From the NCBI GenBank assembly GCA_002316235.1, contig DCDD01000025.1:1-16448 (forward strand): a DNA stretch of 16,448 bases, in the 5' to 3' direction. The first letter of the stretch is position 1. Each line of letters starts with the position of its first letter. The DNA comes from Bacteroidales bacterium UBA1064 (GTDB lineage: Bacteria > Bacteroidota > Bacteroidia > Bacteroidales > Tenuifilaceae). Under the pieces are notes generated by a model. The model worked only from the letters and a program-made list of their open reading frames with translations, searched no databases and was not told where the DNA came from. The position numbers were made by a program, and so were the translations under genes. This document shows positions 1 through 6,955 of the stretch, one piece after another.

Positions 1-270
1 CTGTTCCGGAACAAGCTTAATAAAACCAGCCAGCACTATTAAGTCTATACTGTTTAATTTCAGAAGATTAAGCAGAACTCCGTTACGTAGCTCCTCCAAG
101 GAAAACACCACAACAGGAACCGCCAACATCTTTGCGCGCCCTATTACGTAAGCGTTAGGGTTGTTGGTTGCCACTAACGTAACCCTAATAAGTGGATGAT
201 TGCAGAAGTAGCGGATGATGTTTTCGGCATTGGAGCCCGATCCCGATGCGAATATTGCTATATTACTCAT
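1..270 (-). CDS. purN: phosphoribosylglycinamide formyltransferase, N-terminal half (cut by window edge)
   Basis: This open frame reads from an ATG at 268-270 leftwards off the window, giving the first 90 residues of a protein that is usually about 190 long. PurN transfers a formyl group from 10-formyltetrahydrofolate to GAR, the third step of purine synthesis, in the cytosol. The N-terminus MSNIAIFASGSGSNAENII is the beta-strand and Gly-rich phosphate-binding loop of GAR transformylases (GSGSN at residues 10-14). The stretch ATNNPNAYVIGRA and the strand DLIVLAGFIKLVP at the cut end also fit the family. The catalytic Asn-His-Asp region lies beyond the edge, so activity cannot be judged. It is divergent from acpP, an arrangement I recall as common in Bacteroidetes. 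The identification is secure; only the C-terminal half is unseen. Confidence 0.93.
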   Translation of the reverse strand, partial: MSNIAIFASGSGSNAENIIRYFCNHPLIRVTLVATNNPNAYVIGRAKMLAVPVVVFSLEELRNGVLLNLLKLNSIDLIVLAGFIKLVPEQ

Positions 271-350
271 AACCAACACAATGCGTTATAAAATTAAACG
301 ATTGTCAAATTTTTTTTAAAAGGATTTGGCAAATGTAAAAACAAAAAAAT

Positions 351-358
351 TACTTTTG
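351..358 (+). promoter_or_regulatory. candidate promoter for acpP-fabF-rnc (upstream copy)
   Basis: TACTTTTG at 351-358 matches the Bacteroidetes -7 box TAnnTTTG exactly. A TTTG at 325-328 lies 22 bases upstream, slightly far for the -33 element. Transcription would start about 85 bases before the acpP ATG. The match is by eye only. Confidence 0.45.
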
Positions 359-381
359 CGGCTGGAAAATGTTCATCTGGT

Positions 382-412
382 TTTGTATCAGGTGAAAAGT
401 TTTTTTACTTTG
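382..412 (+). promoter_or_regulatory. candidate promoter for acpP-fabF-rnc (downstream copy)
   Basis: TTTG at 382-385 and TTACTTTG at 405-412 are separated by 19 bases, which is good spacing for the -33 and -7 elements of the Bacteroidetes primary sigma factor. The -7 box has T instead of A at its second base. A start near 419 would leave a leader of about 30 bases before acpP. It may be the main promoter, an alternative to the box at 351-358, or part of a tandem pair. Confidence 0.4.
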
Positions 413-450
413 CAAATGAAAACTTTATTTACTAACTAAATTTTAAAGCT

Positions 451-687
451 ATGTCGGATATTGCAACCAGAGTTAAATCGATTATTGTTGACAAGCTGGG
501 AGTTGACGAGAATGAAGTTACCCCCGAGGCTAGCTTCACCAATGATCTTGGTGCCGATTCTCTTGACACCGTTGAGCTTATCATGGAGTTCGAAAAGGAG
601 TTTAACCTCTCGATTCCTGATGACGAGGCTGAAAAGATTGGCACAGTTGGCGATGCAATTAGCTACATTGAAGGCCACAGCAAGTAA
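451..687 (+). CDS. acpP: acyl carrier protein
   Basis: The 78-residue acidic protein carries growing acyl chains on a 4'-phosphopantetheine arm during type II fatty-acid synthesis in the cytosol. The attachment serine is Ser37 in the motif GADSLDTVELIMEFE, at the start of helix II. The length and the four-helix pattern match bacterial ACPs. The ATG follows an A/T-rich leader without a clear Shine-Dalgarno sequence, which is normal in Bacteroidetes. It is the first gene of an operon with fabF (49 bases downstream) and rnc, and is divergent from purN. Nothing is missing or unusual. The identification is near certain. Confidence 0.98.
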   Translation: MSDIATRVKSIIVDKLGVDENEVTPEASFTNDLGADSLDTVELIMEFEKEFNLSIPDDEAEKIGTVGDAISYIEGHSK

Positions 688-736
688 TTTGTAAAATCCT
701 TATAGGCAATTGGTTTAAACTAAACATTTCTAATTT

Positions 737-1984
737 ATGGAAATGAAGCGTGTTGTTGTTACCGGCCTGGGAACAATAAATCCTATTGGCAACAGTGTGC
801 CGGAATATTGGGCTAACCTCGAAAAGGGTGTGAGCGGAAGCGAGCTAATTACCAGTTTCGACGCCTCAAAGTTTAAAACCAAATTTGCCTGTCAGGTAAA
901 GAATTTCGATCCCAATGCCTATTTTGACCGTAAGGAGCTAAAAAAGATAGACCCTTACACTCAGTTTGCGCTGGTGGCAGTTGAGGAGGCCATGAAGGAT
1001 TCTGGGCTAAATACTGAAGCCATTGATCTTGATATGGCGGGAGTTGTTTGGGCATCGGGGATTGGTGGAATGCAAACTTTCACCGAAGAGCTAAGAGGCT
1101 ATTTCGCGGGTGATGGAACACCCCGATTTAGCCCTTACTTTATTCCCAGGATGATTTCGGACATTGCCGCCGGATACATTTCAATAAAGTATGGATTCCG
1201 CGGCCCTAACTTTTCCACCGTTTCAGCCTGCGCATCCTCAACCAACGGAATCATTTCGGCACTCGACATAATTCGGACCGGGAAAGCAAATGTTATCATT
1301 GCTGGTGGGTCGGAAGCATCCGTCAACGAAGTTGGCGTAGGTGGCTTTAACTCCATGCAGGCTATGTCTACCAACAACGATGAGTACAAGACAGCATCTC
1401 GCCCATTCGACGTTACTCGCGATGGTTTTGTAATTGGTGAGGGTGGTGGTTGCATCATTCTTGAGGAGTACGAGCACGCAAAGGCCAGAGGTGCAAAAAT
1501 TTATTGCGAGTTGAAGGGCGGTGGTATGTCGGCCGATGCTTACCATCTCACAGCTCCGCACCCCGAAGGACTTGGCGCCCGAAAGGTGATGGAAAATGCT
1601 CTGAAGGATGCAGACCTTACTATTCAGGATATTGACTACATCAACGTACACGGCACCGCCACACCTCTTGGCGATATTGCCGAGGCAAAGGCTATAATTT
1701 CGGTATTCGGCGATTATGCCTTCAAGCTCAATATCAGCTCCACAAAATCCATGACCGGTCACCTACTTGGGGCTGCCGGTGCCATTGAGGCTATTGCTGC
1801 TATTTTCGCTATCTGCACCGATACCATTCCACCCACTATTAACTTTAAATCACCCGATCCGGAAATTGACAGCCGCCTAAACATTACACCCAACAGCGCC
1901 CAGAAGAGAAGCGTTAAGGCAGCGCTTAGCAATACATTCGGATTCGGTGGGCACAATGCTTCTATAATTTTTCAGAAGATTTAA
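737..1984 (+). CDS. fabF: 3-oxoacyl-[acyl-carrier-protein] synthase II
   Basis: This 415-residue thiolase-fold condensing enzyme joins malonyl-ACP to an acyl-ACP with loss of CO2, extending the fatty-acid chain by two carbons. The KAS Cys-His-His triad is complete: Cys165 in STVSACASSTNG, His305 in NVHGTATPLGD and His342 in MTGHLLGAAGA. The conserved Lys337 (SSTKSMTGH) and the C-terminal FGFGGHN loop are also present. Length is typical for FabF. Translation could start at the ATG at 737 or at the second ATG at 743 (MKRVVVTGLG); the first is used here. Position directly behind acpP supports FabF, and the two His residues separate it from FabH. The gene ends in TAA followed at once by TAG, in the same reading frame as rnc. 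Confidence 0.97.
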   Translation: MEMKRVVVTGLGTINPIGNSVPEYWANLEKGVSGSELITSFDASKFKTKFACQVKNFDPNAYFDRKELKKIDPYTQFALVAVEEAMKDSGLNTEAIDLDMAGVVWASGIGGMQTFTEELRGYFAGDGTPRFSPYFIPRMISDIAAGYISIKYGFRGPNFSTVSACASSTNGIISALDIIRTGKANVIIAGGSEASVNEVGVGGFNSMQAMSTNNDEYKTASRPFDVTRDGFVIGEGGGCIILEEYEHAKARGAKIYCELKGGGMSADAYHLTAPHPEGLGARKVMENALKDADLTIQDIDYINVHGTATPLGDIAEAKAIISVFGDYAFKLNISSTKSMTGHLLGAAGAIEAIAAIFAICTDTIPPTINFKSPDPEIDSRLNITPNSAQKRSVKAALSNTFGFGGHNASIIFQKI

Positions 1985-1993
1985 TAGCTACCG

Positions 1994-2749
1994 GTGCGGA
2001 AATTCCTTCCAAAAGCATTTTGGCGTCTGAGAGTTCCTGCTGCAGACCATGAAATCTACCGTAGTATTGAGCAGGTCCTGGGATTTTCACCTCAAAACCT
2101 AGAACTCTATAAGTTGGCCTTGGTTCACAGGTCTGCCTCGTTAGTTATTGCTCATGGAAAGAAGGTTGATAACGAACGGCTCGAATATCTTGGCGACGCC
2201 ATTCTCGATGCTATCGTAGCCGATTACCTTTTTACCCGATTCCCCAGCCAAAATGAGGGTTTTCTTACTCAAACACGGGCCAAAATTGTTAGCCGAGCTA
2301 GCCTTAACCAGCTAGCCATAGGAATTGGTTTACCAAATATCGTAGTGCTGGGAAACGGTGCCTCGTTCAACCAAAAAAATATTTTTGGTAATGCCCTTGA
2401 GGCAATTATTGGCGCCATGTTTCTCGACATGGGATTCAAGGAAACCAGTAGGTTAGTGGTTAGTAATATTCTCGAACGTCAGGTTGACCTTGAAGCCATT
2501 CAGCATGTTGAGATTGATTTTAAAAGCAGGCTGCTGGAGCTGGCCCAGAAGCAAAAAAATTCTGCCGAATTTTTAACTAAAATAGAGTCACTGCCCGAGT
2601 CGGCAATCCCCCATTTTACCTCTGTTCTTCGCTGGGATGGCAAGGAAATAGCCCATGGCCATGGTACTTCTAAAAAAGAGGCCGAGCAGAATGCCGCTAT
2701 GCAGGCAATGGAGACTATTACAGAGGGGGCTGACAAACCCACAGTTTAG
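1994..2749 (+). CDS. rnc: ribonuclease III
   Basis: This 251-residue endonuclease cleaves double-stranded RNA in rRNA precursors, operon transcripts and regulatory duplexes. The RNase III domain covers about residues 25-160, with the signature NERLEYLGDAILD (Glu61, Glu64, Asp68) and the second acidic patch GNALEAIIGAMFLD (Glu136). A double-stranded RNA-binding domain follows at about 174-244, ending in GTSKKEAEQNAA. At 133, where E. coli RNase III has the metal-ligand Asp114, this protein has Asn; Glu136, the counterpart of Glu117, is kept. The start is GTG at 1994, nine bases after the fabF stop; it is the first start codon in frame after the TAA-TAG that closes fabF. The N-terminal extension of about 20 residues is basic. 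Third gene of the acpP operon. Confidence 0.95.
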   Translation: MRKFLPKAFWRLRVPAADHEIYRSIEQVLGFSPQNLELYKLALVHRSASLVIAHGKKVDNERLEYLGDAILDAIVADYLFTRFPSQNEGFLTQTRAKIVSRASLNQLAIGIGLPNIVVLGNGASFNQKNIFGNALEAIIGAMFLDMGFKETSRLVVSNILERQVDLEAIQHVEIDFKSRLLELAQKQKNSAEFLTKIESLPESAIPHFTSVLRWDGKEIAHGHGTSKKEAEQNAAMQAMETITEGADKPTV

Positions 2750-2786
2750 GCTCATTTTCGTTACCTCTTCCTTCTACTAATACCTC

Positions 2787-2807
2787 TGCGCTGCATGCAA
2801 GAGCGCA
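2787..2807 (+). terminator. weak hairpin downstream of rnc
   Basis: TGCGCT (2787-2792) pairs with AGCGCA (2802-2807) around a 9-base loop, about 40 bases after the rnc stop. There is no clear T-run behind it, so intrinsic termination is doubtful. Confidence 0.2.
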
Positions 2808-2861
2808 TTCTTCAAAGGTGCTGATTAAGTATTTATTATAGGGATTATTCGTTGCTTTTGC

Positions 2862-2869
2862 TACATTTG
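2862..2869 (+). promoter_or_regulatory. candidate promoter for the ABC exporter pair
   Basis: TACATTTG at 2862-2869 is an exact TAnnTTTG box, about 40 bases before the ATG at 2910. No good -33 TTTG is seen at the right distance; the nearest T-rich sequence lies at 2848-2860, which is too close. It suggests the exporter genes are transcribed separately from rnc. Confidence 0.45.
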
Positions 2870-2909
2870 CATAATTTTATTCATAGGTGAACTTAAACCC
2901 ATCAGATTT

Positions 2910-3851
2910 ATGAATCTTTTAGAGACTCATGGGGTGGAGAAGCGATTTTCAAACCACCTGGCGCTAGACGATATCAGCATTGCCATTCCAAAGGGATCTA
3001 TCTATGGACTCCTTGGCCCAAACGGCGCTGGAAAAACAACACTTATCAGAATAATTAACCAGATTACCGGCCCCGACAAGGGAGAAGTTATGTTCGATGG
3101 CCGCAAAATTGAACCCAACGACATCTACCGGATAGGATATTTGCCCGAAGAGCGTGGGCTTTATAAAAAAATGAAGGTTGGAGAGCAAGCCCTATTCTTT
3201 TCCCAGCTCAAGGGGTTAAGCCGGCAAGATGCAACTAAAAGCCTGAAGTACTGGTTTGAAAAATTTGAAATTCAATCCTGGTGGGATAAAAAAATTGAGG
3301 AGCTCTCAAAGGGTATGGCCCAGAAGGTGCAGTTCATTGTAACCGTTATCCACAAACCCGAGCTGCTCATATTCGACGAGCCATTCAGCGGTTTCGACCC
3401 TATAAACACCCAGCTGATTACCGATGAGATACTGGAGTTGAAGAAAAATGGCACCACCATTATCTTTTCCACCCATAACATGGAATCGGTTGAGCAGCTT
3501 TGCGATCACATTACCCTCATCAATAAATCAAAAAATATCCTTAGCGGGCAAATTGACCAGGTGCGGGCTAACTATGGCAGCAACGTATTTGAAGTTGCCT
3601 TTAAGGGAAACCTCGAAACCCTGAGGCAAAACCTGAACGGTACATTTGACATTTTTAACGTTAACACCGAGAAGGCTATTCCAAGGGTGCAGGTAAGGCT
3701 GCAATCGGCTTCGGATAGCAACAAGCTGCTTCAAAGCCTGATTTCAAGTGTTGAGGTGCTTTCGTTTAATCCCGTAGTACCCAGCATGCACGATATCTTT
3801 ATTCGGGTTGTGCAGGAGTACAACAAGGCTCATGGTTTATCGCTTAACTAG
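2910..3851 (+). CDS. ABC transporter ATP-binding protein, NatA type
   Basis: This 313-residue protein is the cytosolic ATPase of an ABC-2 type exporter. All nucleotide-binding motifs are present: Walker A GPNGAGKT (36-43), the signature LSKGM (132-136), Walker B LLIFDEP (152-158) and the H-loop His189 in FSTHNME. The last 90 or so residues form an extra C-terminal domain of the kind found in NatA-like ATPases (DUF4162). The permease follows 24 bases downstream, so the pair most likely forms one homodimeric or 2+2 exporter. NatA/NatB of Bacillus exports sodium, but related pairs handle other substrates. Substrate cannot be deduced here, so no gene symbol is given. The family call is secure; the transported compound is unknown. 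Confidence 0.93.
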   Translation: MNLLETHGVEKRFSNHLALDDISIAIPKGSIYGLLGPNGAGKTTLIRIINQITGPDKGEVMFDGRKIEPNDIYRIGYLPEERGLYKKMKVGEQALFFSQLKGLSRQDATKSLKYWFEKFEIQSWWDKKIEELSKGMAQKVQFIVTVIHKPELLIFDEPFSGFDPINTQLITDEILELKKNGTTIIFSTHNMESVEQLCDHITLINKSKNILSGQIDQVRANYGSNVFEVAFKGNLETLRQNLNGTFDIFNVNTEKAIPRVQVRLQSASDSNKLLQSLISSVEVLSFNPVVPSMHDIFIRVVQEYNKAHGLSLN

Positions 3852-3875
3852 TATTTTATAAAAAATTCCGGAATT

Positions 3876-5228
3876 ATGAAACAAATGTTCCTTATACTTC
3901 AGCGGGAGTTTATGACCCGGGTGCGGAAAAAATCATTCATTTTTACCACCCTGCTTTCGCCGCTATTTTTTGCCGCCATGGTAATTCTTCCTACCTATTT
4001 TGCCACCATGGAGGACACTGAAGTGCGCAATATTGCCGTTATTGACAATACACAGCACTTTGGAAGTGCTATTCCCCAAACCGAATACATTAAAATTACT
4101 ACCATAACCGATACGCCGGCCGAAAAGGTAAAAAATTCACTAGAGGAGTCAGGCTACTACGCCCTGCTTACAATTGATTCACTTCCGGGTAGCATTGCCC
4201 CAGCCCTTACCATCTACTCGCCCAAACAACCTTCCATTGAGGTGATTTCGCATATCGAGAACTCTATGGAGAAGGAAATTGAAACCCGTAAGTTGATGAC
4301 CTACAACATTCAGGACCTTGATAAAATACTCAAGGACGTAAAAACTAAGGTTAACGTCCGCTCCATCAAAATTTCAAAGGATGGCGAGGAAAAGGAGAGC
4401 AATACCCTGATAACCATGGGAATAGCTTATATTTTAAGTTTTCTGATGTACATGATGGTGATGCTGATGGGCAACCAGGTTATGCAGGGGGTAATTGAGG
4501 AGAAGAATAACCGCGTTGTTGAGCTACTCGTTTCGTCTGTAAAGCCCGTACAGCTTATGATGGGCAAAATATTTGGAATAGCAGCGGTGGGGTTGCTGCA
4601 GATTGCAATTTGGATTGTACTCACTGCCGGTTTGGCCGGAGTTGGCCTTAACCTCATATCGGAAAAATCAGGCAAGGCCAATATGGAGCAGGTTCAAATT
4701 GCCAACCAGTCCATCATGGCCAACCAAGGAGCTCAGTCAGCCGATGTAACAGCAGCAATCTCTGAAACAAATACCGATAACTTTCTACAAGCCCTGAAAA
4801 ATCAGAACTATGGATTGATAATCGGCGGTTTTATATTCTTTTTCCTGATGGGGTACCTGCTCTATGCCGCCATGTACGCTGCTGTTGGTTCGGCTGTAGA
4901 AAATGTTTCCGACACCCAGCAGCTGGTTATGCCCATAACCATTCCCCTTATACTGGCGATATTTGTTATGATTGTTGGCATTAAATCGCCCGACGGTTCC
5001 CTTGCCTTCTGGTTCTCGATGATACCTTTCACCTCCCCCATAGTGATGCTAACCCGGCTTCCATTTGGCGTTCCTGTATGGCAGCTTATCCTTTCGGCAG
5101 CGCTACTAATCGGAACTTTTGCTGTTACTGTATGGTTAGCTGCAAAAATTTACAGGGTGGGAATTCTGATGTACGGCAAGAAGTACTCGTGGAAGGAGAT
5201 GATAAAGTGGATTAGGTATAGAAGCTAG
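3876..5228 (+). CDS. ABC-2 type permease, NatB type
   Basis: This 450-residue membrane protein partners the ATPase just upstream. An N-terminal membrane segment at about 20-43 is followed by an extracytoplasmic region of about 130 residues (44-175). A cluster of membrane segments comes next, at about 176-198, 230-258, 312-336, 352-372, 376-395 and 402-424. The cytosolic loop at about 207-224 contains IEEKNNRVVELLVSSVKP, the coupling-loop signature of NatB-like permeases. A polar Gln/Asn/Ala-rich insert (about 262-310) separates the third and fourth segments. The ATG is directly preceded by a perfect 12-base palindrome, AATTCCGGAATT (3864-3875). The C-terminus is basic and cytosolic. Family assignment is firm; the substrate is unknown. 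Confidence 0.9.
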   Translation: MKQMFLILQREFMTRVRKKSFIFTTLLSPLFFAAMVILPTYFATMEDTEVRNIAVIDNTQHFGSAIPQTEYIKITTITDTPAEKVKNSLEESGYYALLTIDSLPGSIAPALTIYSPKQPSIEVISHIENSMEKEIETRKLMTYNIQDLDKILKDVKTKVNVRSIKISKDGEEKESNTLITMGIAYILSFLMYMMVMLMGNQVMQGVIEEKNNRVVELLVSSVKPVQLMMGKIFGIAAVGLLQIAIWIVLTAGLAGVGLNLISEKSGKANMEQVQIANQSIMANQGAQSADVTAAISETNTDNFLQALKNQNYGLIIGGFIFFFLMGYLLYAAMYAAVGSAVENVSDTQQLVMPITIPLILAIFVMIVGIKSPDGSLAFWFSMIPFTSPIVMLTRLPFGVPVWQLILSAALLIGTFAVTVWLAAKIYRVGILMYGKKYSWKEMIKWIRYRS

Positions 5229-5253
5229 CAGCAGGTAATAAGCTTGTTGAGCT

Positions 5254-5307
5254 GAGGGCGAATAATCCATCGGATTTTCGCTCTTCGCATTTTGAAGCGC
5301 TTTTTTT
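5254..5307 (+). terminator. hairpin and T-run after the ABC exporter genes
   Basis: Bases 5254-5268 and 5272-5285 can form a 14-pair stem with one bulged T, two G-T pairs and a 3-base loop. It begins 25 bases after the permease stop. A run of seven T (5301-5307) follows after 15 bases that hold a short second stem (CGC/GCG). It most likely ends the exporter transcript. As it lies just before the HD gene it could also act as an attenuator. The gap between stem and T-run lowers confidence in simple intrinsic termination. Confidence 0.5.
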
Positions 5308-5326
5308 ACAAACTTGTATTACCCCA

Positions 5327-5968
5327 ATGGATAACGATTTACAACAGGTTTACCAATCTGTTAAATTTGCCTGCCGGGGCGATTCAACAGGTCACGACTG
5401 GTGGCACATTCTCAGGGTGGTTAAGCTGGCGTTGTTCATATCAGAAAGGGAAAATGCCAATCCCTTCACGGTTGAGCTGGCCGCTTTGCTACACGATGTT
5501 GACGATTGGAAGCTGAACAGAAACACCGAGGGTTGCCCTGTTGCGCTCAGAATTCTGCACGATTCCGGATATAGCGATGATGAAGCCCGGCGTGTTGCAC
5601 TTATCATTGGGCAGGTATCATTTAAGGGTGCCGGTGTTGATACTACTCCTTCCACTATTGAGGCAAAGGTTGTTCAGGATGCCGACCGGCTCGATGCCAT
5701 CGGCGCCATTGGAGTTGCAAGGGCATTTGCCTACGGCGGAGCCAGACATCGGCCCATGTACATTCCTGATTTGAAGCCCCAGCAACACCACTCGTTTGAT
5801 GAGTACCAACATGCCCACGGAAGCACCATCAATCACTTTTACGAAAAGCTTCTTCTTTTGAAAGATAGGCTCAACACCCAAACGGCAAGGCAAATTGCTG
5901 TTGAAAGGCATCAGTTTATGGAGCTGTTTCTTACGCAGTTTTTTAAGGAGTGGAGTGTTTTAGATTAG
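5327..5968 (+). CDS. HD-domain metal-dependent phosphohydrolase (YpgQ/YedJ-like)
   Basis: This 213-residue protein has the single HD domain of small phosphohydrolases. The metal and catalytic residues are in order: His27 (TGHDWWHILRV), the His56-Asp57 pair (LAALLHDVDDWK) and Asp118 (VVQDADRLDAIGAIGVARAF). The motifs GHDWWH and DADRLDAIGA resemble the YpgQ/YedJ group, whose members hydrolyse nucleoside triphosphates or other phosphate esters; the substrate of this one is not known. There is no signal peptide, so it should be cytosolic. The ATG at 5327 is the start that keeps the conserved N-terminus. It is followed after 11 bases by a ppx/gppA-like gene, so the two are probably cotranscribed. 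An RelA/SpoT-like role is unlikely because the synthetase and TGS regions are absent. Confidence 0.88.
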   Translation: MDNDLQQVYQSVKFACRGDSTGHDWWHILRVVKLALFISERENANPFTVELAALLHDVDDWKLNRNTEGCPVALRILHDSGYSDDEARRVALIIGQVSFKGAGVDTTPSTIEAKVVQDADRLDAIGAIGVARAFAYGGARHRPMYIPDLKPQQHHSFDEYQHAHGSTINHFYEKLLLLKDRLNTQTARQIAVERHQFMELFLTQFFKEWSVLD

Positions 5969-5979
5969 ATGTTTAGGTT

Positions 5980-6909
5980 ATGAATGTGGCAATTATTGAC
6001 ATGGGAACCAACACCTTCAACCTGTTGGTAGCCAGGTTTAACCAGGAAGAACGCCCCGAGATTATTTACGAGGAAAAGCTCCCGGTTAGGCTGGGCGAGG
6101 GCGGTTTAAACAGGAAGATTATTACTCCGGAGGCATGGCAGCGTGGCCTGGATGCAATTAATACCCACATGGCTAAAGCGAAAAGCTTGGGTGCTGGTAA
6201 GTTCTTTGCATTTGCCACTTCGGCTACCCGGGATGCCTCAAACGGGACAAACTTTGTTGAGGATATTCGCACCAGTTTTGGGCTCAATGTTGAAATAATT
6301 GACGGTAATCGCGAGGCAACGCTGGTGTACAAGGGGGTCAGGGAGGCATTAGATTTGGGTAACACCTGTAGCTTGATTCTGGATATTGGTGGTGGAAGTA
6401 ATGAGATAATACTTGGGAATACCAGCGAGCCATTTTGGCTTCACAGCTTTAACCTGGGTGTTTCAAGGTTGATGCAGCAGTTTCAACTTTCCGATCCTAT
6501 AACACAGAAGCAGCTGAGGGCTCTGGAAGAGTTTATTAATGTGGAAGTTCAAACTCTTTTTGATGCTGCGCGTAGGTATGTTCCTGTCCGATTGGTGGGA
6601 AGCTCCGGCTCTTTCGATTCAATTCGTAGCATCATGGAGCACTCGGGAAGCATTGCTCCTGGTAGCGAACCCTGGGCCGAAATACCCCTTGAGCGGTACT
6701 TCGAGCTGCACAATTTTTTTATCACCTCCACCCACGATCAGCGCATGGCGCTAAAGGGACTGGACCCCATGCGGGTTGACCTGATTGTTCCGGCCTCGGT
6801 ATTTATTAACCTCATCATCCAAAAAATAGGAATTAACAAGTTGTTCCAGTCATCATTCGCCCTTAAGGAGGGATTTATGGCCGAGCTGCAAAGCAGCCAT
6901 GCTTTTTAA
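5980..6909 (+). CDS. short Ppx/GppA-family phosphatase
   Basis: This 309-residue protein belongs to the actin-like ASKHA fold of exopolyphosphatases and pppGpp phosphatases, which remove terminal phosphates from polyphosphate or pppGpp. The first phosphate loop is IDMGTNTFNLLVA (6-18), the conserved FATSATRDASNG lies at 78-89, and the predicted catalytic Glu112 is in IDGNREATLVYKGV. The second phosphate loop is LDIGGGSNEIILG (134-146). Only the two core domains are present; the long E. coli enzymes (about 500 residues) carry extra C-terminal HD-like domains. Short versions of about 300 residues are well known in many bacteria. It shares an operon with the upstream HD protein. Whether polyphosphate or pppGpp is the substrate cannot be read from sequence, so ppx or gppA is not assigned. 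Confidence 0.9.
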   Translation: MNVAIIDMGTNTFNLLVARFNQEERPEIIYEEKLPVRLGEGGLNRKIITPEAWQRGLDAINTHMAKAKSLGAGKFFAFATSATRDASNGTNFVEDIRTSFGLNVEIIDGNREATLVYKGVREALDLGNTCSLILDIGGGSNEIILGNTSEPFWLHSFNLGVSRLMQQFQLSDPITQKQLRALEEFINVEVQTLFDAARRYVPVRLVGSSGSFDSIRSIMEHSGSIAPGSEPWAEIPLERYFELHNFFITSTHDQRMALKGLDPMRVDLIVPASVFINLIIQKIGINKLFQSSFALKEGFMAELQSSHAF

Positions 6910-6955
6910 TCACGTTCATTAAGCATTATTTGGTATATTTACCAAAAATTGAGCT

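Noticed and set aside
1238..1762. 174-codon open frame on the minus strand inside fabF
   Set aside because: It lies wholly within a well-conserved gene on the other strand, and the product resembles no family I know.
2291..2320. Repeated AGCTAGCC within rnc
   Set aside because: Two copies of a short word in coding sequence with no structure around them; chance is sufficient.
6931..6944. TGGTATATTTACCA inverted repeat before the response regulator gene
   Set aside because: Five-base arms in A/T-rich DNA are too weak to call an operator; TATATTTA within it is an imperfect -7 box without a -33 partner.
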